Shown piece after piece: positions 1-5,394 of a stretch of 6,150 bases of DNA; position 1 is the first letter of the stretch, and every line of letters begins with the position of its first letter. Source of the DNA: Bacteroidota bacterium (lineage in GTDB: Bacteria; Bacteroidota; Bacteroidia; Chitinophagales; Chitinophagaceae). Under the pieces are notes generated by a model, which was given only the letters and a program-made list of their open reading frames with translations, searched no databases and was not told the origin of the DNA. The translations under genes were made by a program, and so were the position numbers. The stretch lies in contig JAFAEW010000110.1 of the NCBI GenBank assembly GCA_023423835.1, positions 1-6,150 on the forward strand, in the 5' to 3' direction.

Positions 1-1
1 C

Positions 2-79
2 AATTGATCGGCGGCTCAGTTGGTAGAGCATCCCGATCTGAATCGGGAGGGTCCTGAGTTCGAGCCTCAGCGGGTCACT
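2..79 (+). repeat. 78-bp direct repeat, copy 1
   Basis: This copy is identical over its whole length to the sequence at 318-395. It contains the complete tRNA-like fold. In the frame of the downstream nuclease it opens with a TGA at 5-7 and is then open to the nuclease start, so the nuclease reading frame runs through it. Confidence 0.9.
5..78 (+). tRNA. Degenerate tRNA-like sequence, copy 1 (probable pseudo-tRNA)
   Basis: A cloverleaf can be drawn. The D-arm has stem GCTC/GAGC (14-17/26-29) and a loop containing GG. The variable loop is GGGTC (49-53). The T-arm has a perfect CTGAG/CTCAG stem (54-58/66-70) and loop TTCGAGC. The acceptor pairs 5-11 with 71-77 through five Watson-Crick pairs, one T-G and one G-G mismatch. 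Several features argue against a working tRNA. Positions 8-9 are CG instead of the conserved T and purine. The discriminator base is C, and no CCA is encoded. The anticodon arm TCCCG/CGGGA leaves an eight-base loop ATCTGAAT, or six bases if A-T closes it. If read as a tRNA, the anticodon would most simply be CTG (Gln), and T1-A72 would agree with Gln, but the identity is not secure. Confidence 0.45.
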
Positions 80-91
80 ATCGCCTTTCCT

Positions 92-319
92 ATGCCCTAT
101 TGCTACATCTTATATTCGGAAAAGCTCAACCGGTATTATGTTGGTGCGTGTACAGATTTGGAGAGAAGAATTTATCAGCATAACAGCGGACTTTCCAAAT
201 TCACTTCCCGTGGTATTCCCTGGATTATTTCCTACAGGGAAGTATTTCTTACATTGACGGATGCGAAAAAAAGGGAAGCTTACATCAAGAAGCAAAAATC
301 GAGAAAATATATTGAATAA
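92..319 (+). CDS. Small GIY-YIG family nuclease
   Basis: This 75-residue protein is predicted to cut DNA using the single-domain GIY-YIG fold. The GIY strand is represented by Y5-I6-L7, the YIG strand by Y16-V17-G18, the catalytic arginine by R26 in an LERRIYQHN helix (H30, N31), and the metal-binding glutamate by E62 in KREAYIKKQK. All key residues are present and the length is normal for the stand-alone bacterial family, so the gene looks intact. The ATG at 92 was chosen because the fold begins directly after it. The frame stays open upstream to a TTG at 20, but those 24 codons would translate the tRNA-like repeat. There is no ribosome-binding site and only 12 bp of leader, so expression may depend on read-through from the tRNA-like sequence. 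Its target is unknown; the flanking repeats are obvious candidates. Confidence 0.85.
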   Translation: MPYCYILYSEKLNRYYVGACTDLERRIYQHNSGLSKFTSRGIPWIISYREVFLTLTDAKKREAYIKKQKSRKYIE

Positions 320-395
320 TTGATCGGCGGCTCAGTTGGTAGAGCATCCCGATCTGAATCGGGAGGGTCCTGAGTTCGAGCCTCAGCGGGTCACT
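318..395 (+). repeat. 78-bp direct repeat, copy 2
   Basis: This is an exact copy of 2-79. Its first two bases complete the TAA stop of the nuclease gene. No nuclease follows it: the frame equivalent to the one used after copy 1 stops within about 35 codons, inside the downstream hairpin. It therefore looks like the closing end of the module. Confidence 0.9.
321..394 (+). tRNA. Degenerate tRNA-like sequence, copy 2 (probable pseudo-tRNA)
   Basis: The sequence is identical to copy 1, with the same good D- and T-arms and the same defects: G-G mismatch in the acceptor, CG at positions 8-9, an eight-base anticodon loop, C as discriminator and no encoded CCA. A T-run begins two bases after the discriminator (396-402). 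The large hairpin at 422-473 follows 27 bp later and could end a transcript spanning the nuclease gene and this copy. Confidence 0.45.
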
Positions 396-421
396 CTTTT
401 TTCACTGTCTGTTATAAAAAC

Positions 422-473
422 AAACATGAAAAAGGGATGATTCATTTTTTGAATCACCCCGATTTTCATGTTT
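422..473. terminator. Likely bidirectional hairpin terminator
   Basis: A long inverted repeat sits between the convergent nuclease module and glycosyltransferase gene. Its outer stem pairs AAACATGAAAA (422-432) with TTTTCATGTTT (463-473). Its inner stem pairs TGATTCA (438-444) with TGAATCA (450-456) around a five-T loop, with GGG/CCC in between and a few unpaired bases. T-rich sequence follows on the plus strand (471-490). On the minus strand the bases after the stem also read as a T-run (416-420). It lies 11 bp past the glycosyltransferase stop codon and 27 bp past the second tRNA-like copy. Confidence 0.75.
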
Positions 474-483
474 TCAAATATTT

Positions 484-1953
484 TTATTTTGCTAAATTCC
501 GGGTCAACCAGCCGCGTTTGCTCGCAGTGGCAATTGCATAGGGTGTAATCCAAAATAAAGCGAAAGTGTATAGGATGCTGTAGGTATAAGCCCATACAGA
601 TTCACTCACATTATATCGTTTCGCATAAAACAACATGGAGAAACTCGACACAATAAAGATTCCGAAAAGCGTTGACGTAAGGAACAATACAGGATGCGTA
701 ATGATAAAGAACAACATAAAAAGAAGGAACGGATAACTCATAATCAGGCGTAAAAATTGGCTGATAAATAAGATTCTTGCGCCGGTTTTTGCTCCCTCCC
801 TGAACTTTGTGAATACATATTTCGACATTTCTATGTTTTCACGAACGTTGCTGCGTCCCCATCTGATAAACATTTTATACAGTCCTTTATAGTTTTCAGG
901 AACATTTGTATAGGCATAAGCATTTCTCTGAAAAAGAACCTTGTGGCCTTGTTTCAGTATCATGTTCGTCATTGCACGATCTTCGCCAATATCAGAAGGT
1001 TTTCCCATGAATGTCTGGTTAATCCAGTCGGGTAAAACCGCCATTACTGCTGTCTTCCGATAAGCTGCCAATGCTCCGGGTGTACACAAAACCGAATCGA
1101 GACTGCTTTCTGCCGAACGAACAAATTCGAAGCTTAAAACAAAACTTACATCCAGCATTTTGGGCAAAAGCGCTTTTTTCTTGTTCAATACACGGATGTT
1201 TCCGGCCACGGCGCCACAGTTTTCATCTACAACAAACGGACTTACGAGGTTGCGAAGCGTATCGGGCTGTACAACAGAGTCACTGTCTACTGTTACAAAT
1301 ACATCTCCGGTTCCCAGTTGGAAACCCCGATAAAGCGCATGTCGTTTGCCCTTATTCTGCGATTGCTGATATATATCAAGACGGGTTCCCAAAACCTCTT
1401 TCGCTTTCTGCATCCACAGCCAGGTGTCGTCCTTACTGCCATCATCGATCGAAAGGATCTGTAATTTCTGATCCGGATAATCACTGTTCGCAAGGCTCAT
1501 TAAGGTGTCGAAAACCTGTTTTCCCTCATTGTAGGCCGGAACAATGATCGTGCATTTCGGTAAATCTGTATCAGTCACCGACGGGATGGATCTGTACTTG
1601 AAATACCTGTATAATTTGAAGAAAAAGAATCCGCCTTTGAATACGAATAATACGGTGGCAACTACCAAAAAAATAAATCCGGCAGTAGTACTCAATCGCT
1701 CTTCCCGGAAATTGGAAAAGTCATGATCCAGATAAAAGAATAAATAGACAGCACTGAATAAAAGCAGGAAGGTTCCGGCTAATATAAGTGCTTTGGAAGG
1801 ATGACCGGATTTATCCGCAGAAACCTTTTTCAGCCTCCCGGTTTTAGTCTCCGTTTTTTTACCCAACAGATCGGATCTTTTGGATTGAAATGAATCAGGA
1901 ATTATACGGGTGGCGGGTTGGCCTTGCAAAACTGTGGTCATATTGGTGTTCAT
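484..1953 (-). CDS. Membrane-bound family 2 glycosyltransferase, NodC/PgaC/HasA-like
   Basis: The enzyme probably transfers sugars from a nucleotide-sugar donor at the cytoplasmic face of the inner membrane and may extrude a polysaccharide. Residues here count from a GTG at 1959, the longest frame (491 aa). Two hydrophobic helices (about 57-77 and 91-117) precede a GT-A domain at about 135-345. The GT-A domain shows the nucleotide-binding DDG (172-174), DSDS (225-228, metal and donor site) and GEDR (325-328, catalytic base region). Three more helices follow (about 395-418, 423-445, 455-475). The acceptor/product motif normally QxxRW reads MFIRW (363-367), so the RW is kept and the glutamine lost. 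I chose the ATG two codons inside the frame (489 aa), because GTG has no supporting ribosome-binding site. Donor and product cannot be told: hyaluronan-like, poly-GlcNAc and other glycans all remain possible. The gene stands alone with no visible polysaccharide operon. Confidence 0.85.
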   Translation of the reverse strand: MNTNMTTVLQGQPATRIIPDSFQSKRSDLLGKKTETKTGRLKKVSADKSGHPSKALILAGTFLLLFSAVYLFFYLDHDFSNFREERLSTTAGFIFLVVATVLFVFKGGFFFFKLYRYFKYRSIPSVTDTDLPKCTIIVPAYNEGKQVFDTLMSLANSDYPDQKLQILSIDDGSKDDTWLWMQKAKEVLGTRLDIYQQSQNKGKRHALYRGFQLGTGDVFVTVDSDSVVQPDTLRNLVSPFVVDENCGAVAGNIRVLNKKKALLPKMLDVSFVLSFEFVRSAESSLDSVLCTPGALAAYRKTAVMAVLPDWINQTFMGKPSDIGEDRAMTNMILKQGHKVLFQRNAYAYTNVPENYKGLYKMFIRWGRSNVRENIEMSKYVFTKFREGAKTGARILFISQFLRLIMSYPFLLFMLFFIITHPVLFLTSTLFGIFIVSSFSMLFYAKRYNVSESVWAYTYSILYTFALFWITPYAIATASKRGWLTRNLAK

Positions 1954-1959
1954 TTTCAC

Positions 1960-2283
1960 AGGAGTTTGTTTAGAAATATTTTATTCGAGGCCGATTAGTC
2001 AAAGTCTGTGCCAACTGATGCCATTTTATCTGCGCACCAAATCATTATAAACTCTTTAAGAATCGCTCTGCTATTGACTTTCCTTCGTTTTGAGAACGTG
2101 CAGAGACTTAAGAAGGGAAGATTGTTAAGGCTTTAAAAAATTAAAAAATCGGTTTTGGTTAACGCAGAATTCGACAAATTTTTTCTAGAAAAAATGACCT
2201 GCAAAAGCATGGAAAGGAGTGAATTCTTTACAAAAAAAATCGATTCGTTTTTGCCCGCTTTTTTGGATTGCTTGAAAGACCCT
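1960..2283. other. AT-rich intergenic region with no recognised gene
   Basis: These 324 bp lie between the starts of the glycosyltransferase gene and the end of the regulator gene, both on the minus strand. No reading frame of convincing composition is present. No exact TAnnTTTG promoter is found on the minus strand for the glycosyltransferase; the nearest candidates are a TATAAT-like hexamer (complement of 2044-2049) and an AGACTTTG (near 2000) that lacks the TA. There is no clear intrinsic terminator for the regulator. The one ordered element is the palindrome at 2178-2195. Confidence 0.6.
2178..2195. other. 18-bp perfect AT-rich palindrome
   Basis: The sequence ATTTTTTCTAGAAAAAAT is self-complementary over all 18 bases and centred on CTAG. 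As RNA it would leave almost no loop and has little GC, so it is a poor terminator. A dimeric protein-binding site or a chance feature of AT-rich DNA are the alternatives. It lies 225 bp upstream of the glycosyltransferase start. Confidence 0.3.
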
Positions 2284-3267
2284 TCAATTTAAGACGCTCA
2301 GTTCACGGTTGTATCTATTCTTATATTCGAGCGGCGACAATCCTGTAATTTTCTTAAATATTGTTCTGAAAGCTTTCGGATCTGAATATCCGATCTGGTA
2401 CATCACTTCATTTACGTTTTCGCGGCCGGTTTCGAGAAAGAGTTTTGCAGCTTCAATCTTTACTCTTTGCATGTATTCAACCACTGAATTGGAGGTAGCT
2501 TTTTTAAAGCGCCTTTCAAAACTTCTTCTGCCAACCGAAACAAGAGAAGTAAGTGTATCAACCGTAATTTTTTCGTGATAGTTTTTTTCGATGTAATCCT
2601 GAGCCTTTTTTATTTGTTCATCTTCATGCCCTTTCTGACCCTGGAAAATAATAAACGGCGATTGACTGTGCCGGTCAAAATCAACCTGAAATATTTTACT
2701 GCAAAATATCGCCGCTTCTCTTCCTACATATTTTTCTATTATGTAAAGAATCAGGTTTGCGGAGGAAAAAGAGCCTCCGCTCGAATAAATTCCCTGTTCA
2801 TCCGTAATAACTTTGTCAGCAACAAGATGTACATCCGGAAATTTTTGTCTGAATTCATTTGCCACACGCCAATGTGTTGAGCAGTTTCTTCCGTTGAGTA
2901 AACCCGTCTTCGCAAGTAAAAACGCGCCTACGCAAAGACTCGCAATCTCGGCTCCCGCTTTATATTGCTTAAGAATCCATGGAATAAATTCTTCGCACTT
3001 CAATAATCCCTGTTCTATCTCACCGTCAAAAGCTGGAATGATGATAAGATCAGTGGTTTTCAAATCTTTGAGAACAACATCCGGATGAAGGGTACAGAGC
3101 CCGTTATCTAACCGGATGGAAGGAGAGAGCCCGGCAAGCTCAACTTTGAACGCAGGCGGTTTCCCCTTCTTCATCAAGAATTGGTTTACGGCAATAAATG
3201 CACGTCTGGGGTTATCAATACTTCCCAGGTTGCTTCCTTCGCAGGCGATGATTGTGATATGTTTCAT
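2284..3267 (-). CDS. GlxA-type AraC-family transcriptional regulator with DJ-1/PfpI-like domain
   Basis: This 327-residue protein has a DJ-1/PfpI (class I glutamine amidotransferase-like) domain at about 1-190 and a C-terminal AraC-type DNA-binding domain at about 215-320 with two helix-turn-helix units. C112 in SLCVGAF sits at the nucleophile-elbow position and H132 follows in CSTHW, so the sensing domain keeps residues typical of the fold. The second DNA-binding helix region (EVMYQIGYSDPKAFRTIFKK, 287-306) and the closing GLSPLEYKNRY match the AraC signature well. Length and layout are normal for GlxA-like regulators. The ATG at 3267 begins directly at the first beta-strand. The gene faces the SRPBCC-DoxX-VOC-GNAT cluster across a shared promoter region holding paired direct repeats, so control of that cluster plus autoregulation is likely. 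The ligand is unknown. Confidence 0.9.
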   Translation of the reverse strand: MKHITIIACEGSNLGSIDNPRRAFIAVNQFLMKKGKPPAFKVELAGLSPSIRLDNGLCTLHPDVVLKDLKTTDLIIIPAFDGEIEQGLLKCEEFIPWILKQYKAGAEIASLCVGAFLLAKTGLLNGRNCSTHWRVANEFRQKFPDVHLVADKVITDEQGIYSSGGSFSSANLILYIIEKYVGREAAIFCSKIFQVDFDRHSQSPFIIFQGQKGHEDEQIKKAQDYIEKNYHEKITVDTLTSLVSVGRRSFERRFKKATSNSVVEYMQRVKIEAAKLFLETGRENVNEVMYQIGYSDPKAFRTIFKKITGLSPLEYKNRYNRELSVLN

Positions 3268-3300
3268 GGAAACGGATATTTTGATAAACTTACCCGGTTA

Positions 3301-3331
3301 CAAAAATAGCAAAGGTTTTTGTCGTAATCAA
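3301..3331 (-). promoter_or_regulatory. Bacteroidota-type promoter of the AraC-family regulator gene
   Basis: On the minus strand, TATTTTTG (complement of 3301-3308) matches the TAnnTTTG -7 consensus exactly. A TTG (complement of 3329-3331) lies 20 bp upstream, where the -33 element is expected. Transcription would begin near 3294, giving a leader of about 27 bases before the ATG at 3267. The -33 element lies inside copy 1 of the direct repeats. Confidence 0.6.
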
Positions 3332-3361
3332 CCCCCGATATTGCCGTAATTACCCCCCGAT
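3321..3361. promoter_or_regulatory. Paired direct repeats, candidate AraC-family operator
   Basis: Two 19-bp units with consensus GYCGTAATYAMCCCCCGAT occupy 3321-3339 and 3343-3361 and agree at 16 of 19 positions. Their 22-bp period is close to two helical turns, as for the paired half-sites bound by the two helix-turn-helix units of AraC proteins. Copy 1 covers the -33 region of the regulator's own promoter. Copy 2 ends 17 bp before the forward -7 motif. This geometry suits autorepression together with forward activation, but binding is inferred. Confidence 0.55.
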
Positions 3362-3378
3362 TAGTGATTTTTTGCAAT

Positions 3379-3386
3379 TAGGTTTG
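3379..3386 (+). promoter_or_regulatory. Candidate -7 element for the forward SRPBCC-DoxX-VOC-GNAT genes
   Basis: TAGGTTTG matches the Bacteroidota TAnnTTTG consensus exactly and would start transcription near 3393, about 34 bases before the ATG at 3427. No TTG lies at the normal -33 distance; that place is taken by the second C-rich direct repeat. A promoter lacking a -33 element and needing an activator fits this picture. Confidence 0.45.
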
Positions 3387-3426
3387 CCCGGACATTCATT
3401 AATTCAATAAAAGAAAAAAAGTCTGG

Positions 3427-3891
3427 ATGGAAACACTGAGCATACAAGCGAAAATCAGAATTGTAAAACCGGCAAGCGAGGTCTATGAAGCGATAGTGGA
3501 ACCGAAGAAAATGAGCAACTATTTTATTTCTTCCGGATCAGCAAGAATGGAAGACAACAGCACAGTAATCTGGAAATTTCCGGAATTTGATTCGGAAATA
3601 CCGGTATCCGTAAATACTGTTAAACCGGATCAATATGTTTCGTTTTCCTGGGATGCAGGAGATCATCCCCACAGGGTAGAAATCTTTCTTGAGGAAGACG
3701 GAAACGCCGCCACCGTTGTTACCGTAACCGAAAAGGAAGAACCAAACAATGATGCGGGAATTAAATGGTTGAAGGAAAATACGGAAGGATGGGCCAACTT
3801 TCTAGCCTGTCTTAAAGCCTATCTTGAATACGGCATCAATCTAAGAAAAGGCGCATTTGACTTCATGCGAACAAAAGTACAAGATCAATAG
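3427..3891 (+). CDS. SRPBCC (START-like, AHSA1 type) domain protein
   Basis: This 154-residue soluble protein resembles the Hsp90-ATPase-activator-homologue branch of the SRPBCC superfamily, which forms a deep hydrophobic ligand pocket. The opening strand and helix (IQAKIRIVKPASEVYEAIVEPKKMSNYF, in two pieces about 6-33) match the usual start. Beta-strands fill about 45-105, and the C-terminal helix carries the typical GW..FL..LK.YLE pattern (121-134). The tail 135-154 extends slightly past the domain. It is the first gene after the divergent promoter region, with an A-rich leader and no Shine-Dalgarno site, as is normal for this phylum. The ATG at 3427 is the first start in frame with the domain. 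Ligand and catalytic activity cannot be inferred. Confidence 0.85.
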   Translation: METLSIQAKIRIVKPASEVYEAIVEPKKMSNYFISSGSARMEDNSTVIWKFPEFDSEIPVSVNTVKPDQYVSFSWDAGDHPHRVEIFLEEDGNAATVVTVTEKEEPNNDAGIKWLKENTEGWANFLACLKAYLEYGINLRKGAFDFMRTKVQDQ

Positions 3892-3972
3892 TTTAGGCCA
3901 ACGGAAACGGATGGTAATCTCGTCGCTTTGAACTCTAATTTAAACATAACCTGAATATTGCAAACTGAAACA

Positions 3973-4401
3973 ATGATGAAACAGGACAAAAGTAGTACCT
4001 TATTAAAAACCGTTTATTGGATATCCACCGGTATCATCGCATTATTTGAGCTTTCGGGCGCTTTTTTTATAAACAGTGATATGGCAATTGCGGGAATGCA
4101 CTACCTCGGACTGCCCGATTGGTTTAGGTGGGAAGTAAGTATCGGCCATATTCTTGGCGGCATTCTCCTGATCGTACCAATTCCGGCGCGTATAAGAGAA
4201 TGGGTGTATGTGGCTTTCGGAATTGATTTCATTTCCGCATTTATTGCTTACATGTCTATTGAAGGCTGGGGAATGGGCGCCCTCTCACCTTTAATCTTTC
4301 TCGTACTGCTGGTAATTTCCTATGTCAGCTATCATAAATTAAAAAACATCAAAAGCGTAACTGCGGTCCGAAGTGAGCATGAAAAAGCGCTGATATTGTA
4401 A
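3973..4401 (+). CDS. DoxX-like four-helix membrane protein
   Basis: A 142-residue inner-membrane protein of the DoxX-like family. Four hydrophobic segments are visible at about 12-33, 54-72, 76-95 and 102-121. The second and third are separated by a short charged turn (PARIREWVYVAFGIDF) that is typical of the family. The C-terminal tail is polar. Members have been linked to thiosulfate or redox-related functions in a few organisms, but most, including Bacteroidota paralogues, have no known reaction. The ATG at 3973 is preferred over a TTG five codons upstream; a second ATG follows at 3976. The gene begins 81 bp after the SRPBCC gene with no terminator and no exact promoter between them, so co-transcription is likely. 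Confidence 0.8.
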   Translation: MMKQDKSSTLLKTVYWISTGIIALFELSGAFFINSDMAIAGMHYLGLPDWFRWEVSIGHILGGILLIVPIPARIREWVYVAFGIDFISAFIAYMSIEGWGMGALSPLIFLVLLVISYVSYHKLKNIKSVTAVRSEHEKALIL

Positions 4402-4439
4402 AACGAAAATCATTAAACAACAAATAAACATTAATCGTT

Positions 4440-5330
4440 ATGAAATTTGATCAGAAAATAACGCCTTGTATTTGGTTTGATAATAACGCTTCGGAAGCAG
4501 TGAAATTTTACATGAATGTGTTTGAAAACGGTAAAATTATCACGTCTTTAAACAATACCGAAGATTCAAATGCCTCGGCCCCCGATTCGGTTTTGACTAT
4601 TGGATTTGAGTTAGAAGGATTTAGATTTCTTGCACTCAACGGAGGCGCTACCTTTAGACCGAATCCATCGATTTCATTCTTTGTCAACACAACCGATAAA
4701 ATGCACATCAAGAGGATGTGGGATAAACTTTCAAAGGAAGGCATTGTGAGAATGGAGCTTGATGAATATGACTACAGCCCGTATTACGGATGGATTGAAG
4801 ATAAATATGGTGTTTCCTGGCAGTTGATGACGGTGGAGAAGGAACCGGATCAAAAAATTGTGCCCTGCCTGTTATTTACTGAAGCTGTGTATGGCAGAGC
4901 AGAGGAAGCTGCAAACTTTTACAGTTCGGTTTTTCCGGATTCTTCCATGGGGATGGTTGCGAGATATCCGGCCGGAAGTGCTCCGGATAAAGAAGGTGCA
5001 ATTATGTATGCAGACCTCCAACTTTCTGGTGAGAAATTCGTGGTAATGGAAAGCGGCCACGAGCACCGATTCCAATTTAATGAAGGCGTATCGTTAATGG
5101 TCAATTGCGAAACCCAGGATGAAATCGATCAATATTGGAATAAGTTAACGGAGGGTGGCAAAGAAGTGCAGTGTGGCTGGTTGCAAGACAAATTCGGCGT
5201 TTCCTGGCAAATCGTTCCCAAAAACATTTTGCGATTGATTAAACCGGAAAATAAGGAGAAATCGAAACGCGCCATGAAGGCAATGATGGGAATGATAAAA
5301 TTGAATATTAAAGAACTTGAGGAGGCATAA
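4440..5330 (+). CDS. Tandem PhnB-like VOC (glyoxalase/bleomycin-resistance fold) protein
   Basis: This 296-residue protein contains two PhnB-like VOC domains, about 4-131 and 138-260, followed by a helical tail (265-296, KEKSKRAMKAMMGMIKLNIKELEEA) common in this family. The repeat is plain to see: GWIEDKYGVSWQLM at 117-130 and GWLQDKFGVSWQIV at 246-259 close each half, and both halves begin with a strand ending in a P-C pair followed by the EA..FY helix. Databases often label such proteins 3-demethylubiquinone-9 methyltransferase, which is a misleading name because no methyltransferase motif is present. The usual metal-binding His and Glu of glyoxalases are not evident, so a binding role is as likely as catalysis. 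It lies 38 bp after the DoxX-like gene, probably in the same transcript. Confidence 0.88.
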   Translation: MKFDQKITPCIWFDNNASEAVKFYMNVFENGKIITSLNNTEDSNASAPDSVLTIGFELEGFRFLALNGGATFRPNPSISFFVNTTDKMHIKRMWDKLSKEGIVRMELDEYDYSPYYGWIEDKYGVSWQLMTVEKEPDQKIVPCLLFTEAVYGRAEEAANFYSSVFPDSSMGMVARYPAGSAPDKEGAIMYADLQLSGEKFVVMESGHEHRFQFNEGVSLMVNCETQDEIDQYWNKLTEGGKEVQCGWLQDKFGVSWQIVPKNILRLIKPENKEKSKRAMKAMMGMIKLNIKELEEA

Positions 5331-5394
5331 TCCGGGTCTTGTTGTTTGTTCGATTGAATCAACATAAAACCGGAATTAATAAGATATTTGTGAA

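Larger units (their letters stand above)
2..395 (+). mobile_element. Putative tRNA-like/GIY-YIG module bounded by 78-bp direct repeats
   Basis: Two identical 78-bp tRNA-like sequences lie 316 bp apart, and the 238 bp between them is almost entirely a GIY-YIG nuclease gene. Only 12 bp separate the first repeat from the likely ATG, and the nuclease stop codon TAA uses the first two bases of the second repeat. The repeats match at every base, while the bases just outside them differ (C before the first, T before the second; A after the first, C after the second). This compact repeat-nuclease-repeat order suggests a unit that duplicated or inserted at a tRNA-like target, as homing-type elements do. 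Movement itself is inference. The window starts one base before the first repeat, so more units could lie upstream. No transposase, integrase or terminal inverted repeats are visible. Confidence 0.45.

Noticed and set aside
5..78. A functional tRNA-Gln (CTG) or tRNA-Phe (GAA) gene
   Set aside because: Neither anticodon can be placed in a normal seven-base loop with a paired five-base stem, and positions 8-9 and the acceptor depart from tRNA rules. Reported only as tRNA-like.
20..319. A 99-residue nuclease starting at TTG 20
   Set aside because: The extra 24 residues are a translation of the tRNA-like repeat and precede the fold; the ATG at 92 starts exactly at the domain.
2..395. CRISPR array
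   Set aside because: There are only two repeats of 78 bp, the spacer of 238 bp is a gene, and no cas genes are present.
1071..1547. 158-codon plus-strand reading frame
   Set aside because: It lies wholly antisense to the well-supported glycosyltransferase gene, has no recognisable domain, and its composition (many Cys, His and Arg) is that of a shadow frame.
2575..2880. Plus-strand reading frame of 101 codons
   Set aside because: It is antisense to the regulator gene, and its composition shows no sign of a real protein.
3923..3930. Separate promoter (TCGCTTTG) for the DoxX-like gene
   Set aside because: It lacks the conserved A of TAnnTTTG and has no TTG at the -33 distance.
3958..3972. 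TTG start for the DoxX-like gene
   Set aside because: It adds five residues with no support, and two ATG codons follow at once at 3973 and 3976.
5331..5374. Terminator hairpin between the VOC and acetyltransferase genes
   Set aside because: TCCGG/CCGGA and inner GTTG/CAAC and TTC/GAA pairs exist, but the hairpin has large unpaired gaps and no T-run follows.
5383..5390. Separate promoter (GATATTTG) for the acetyltransferase gene
   Set aside because: It misses the first consensus base, has no -33 partner at a suitable distance, and would give a nearly leaderless message.
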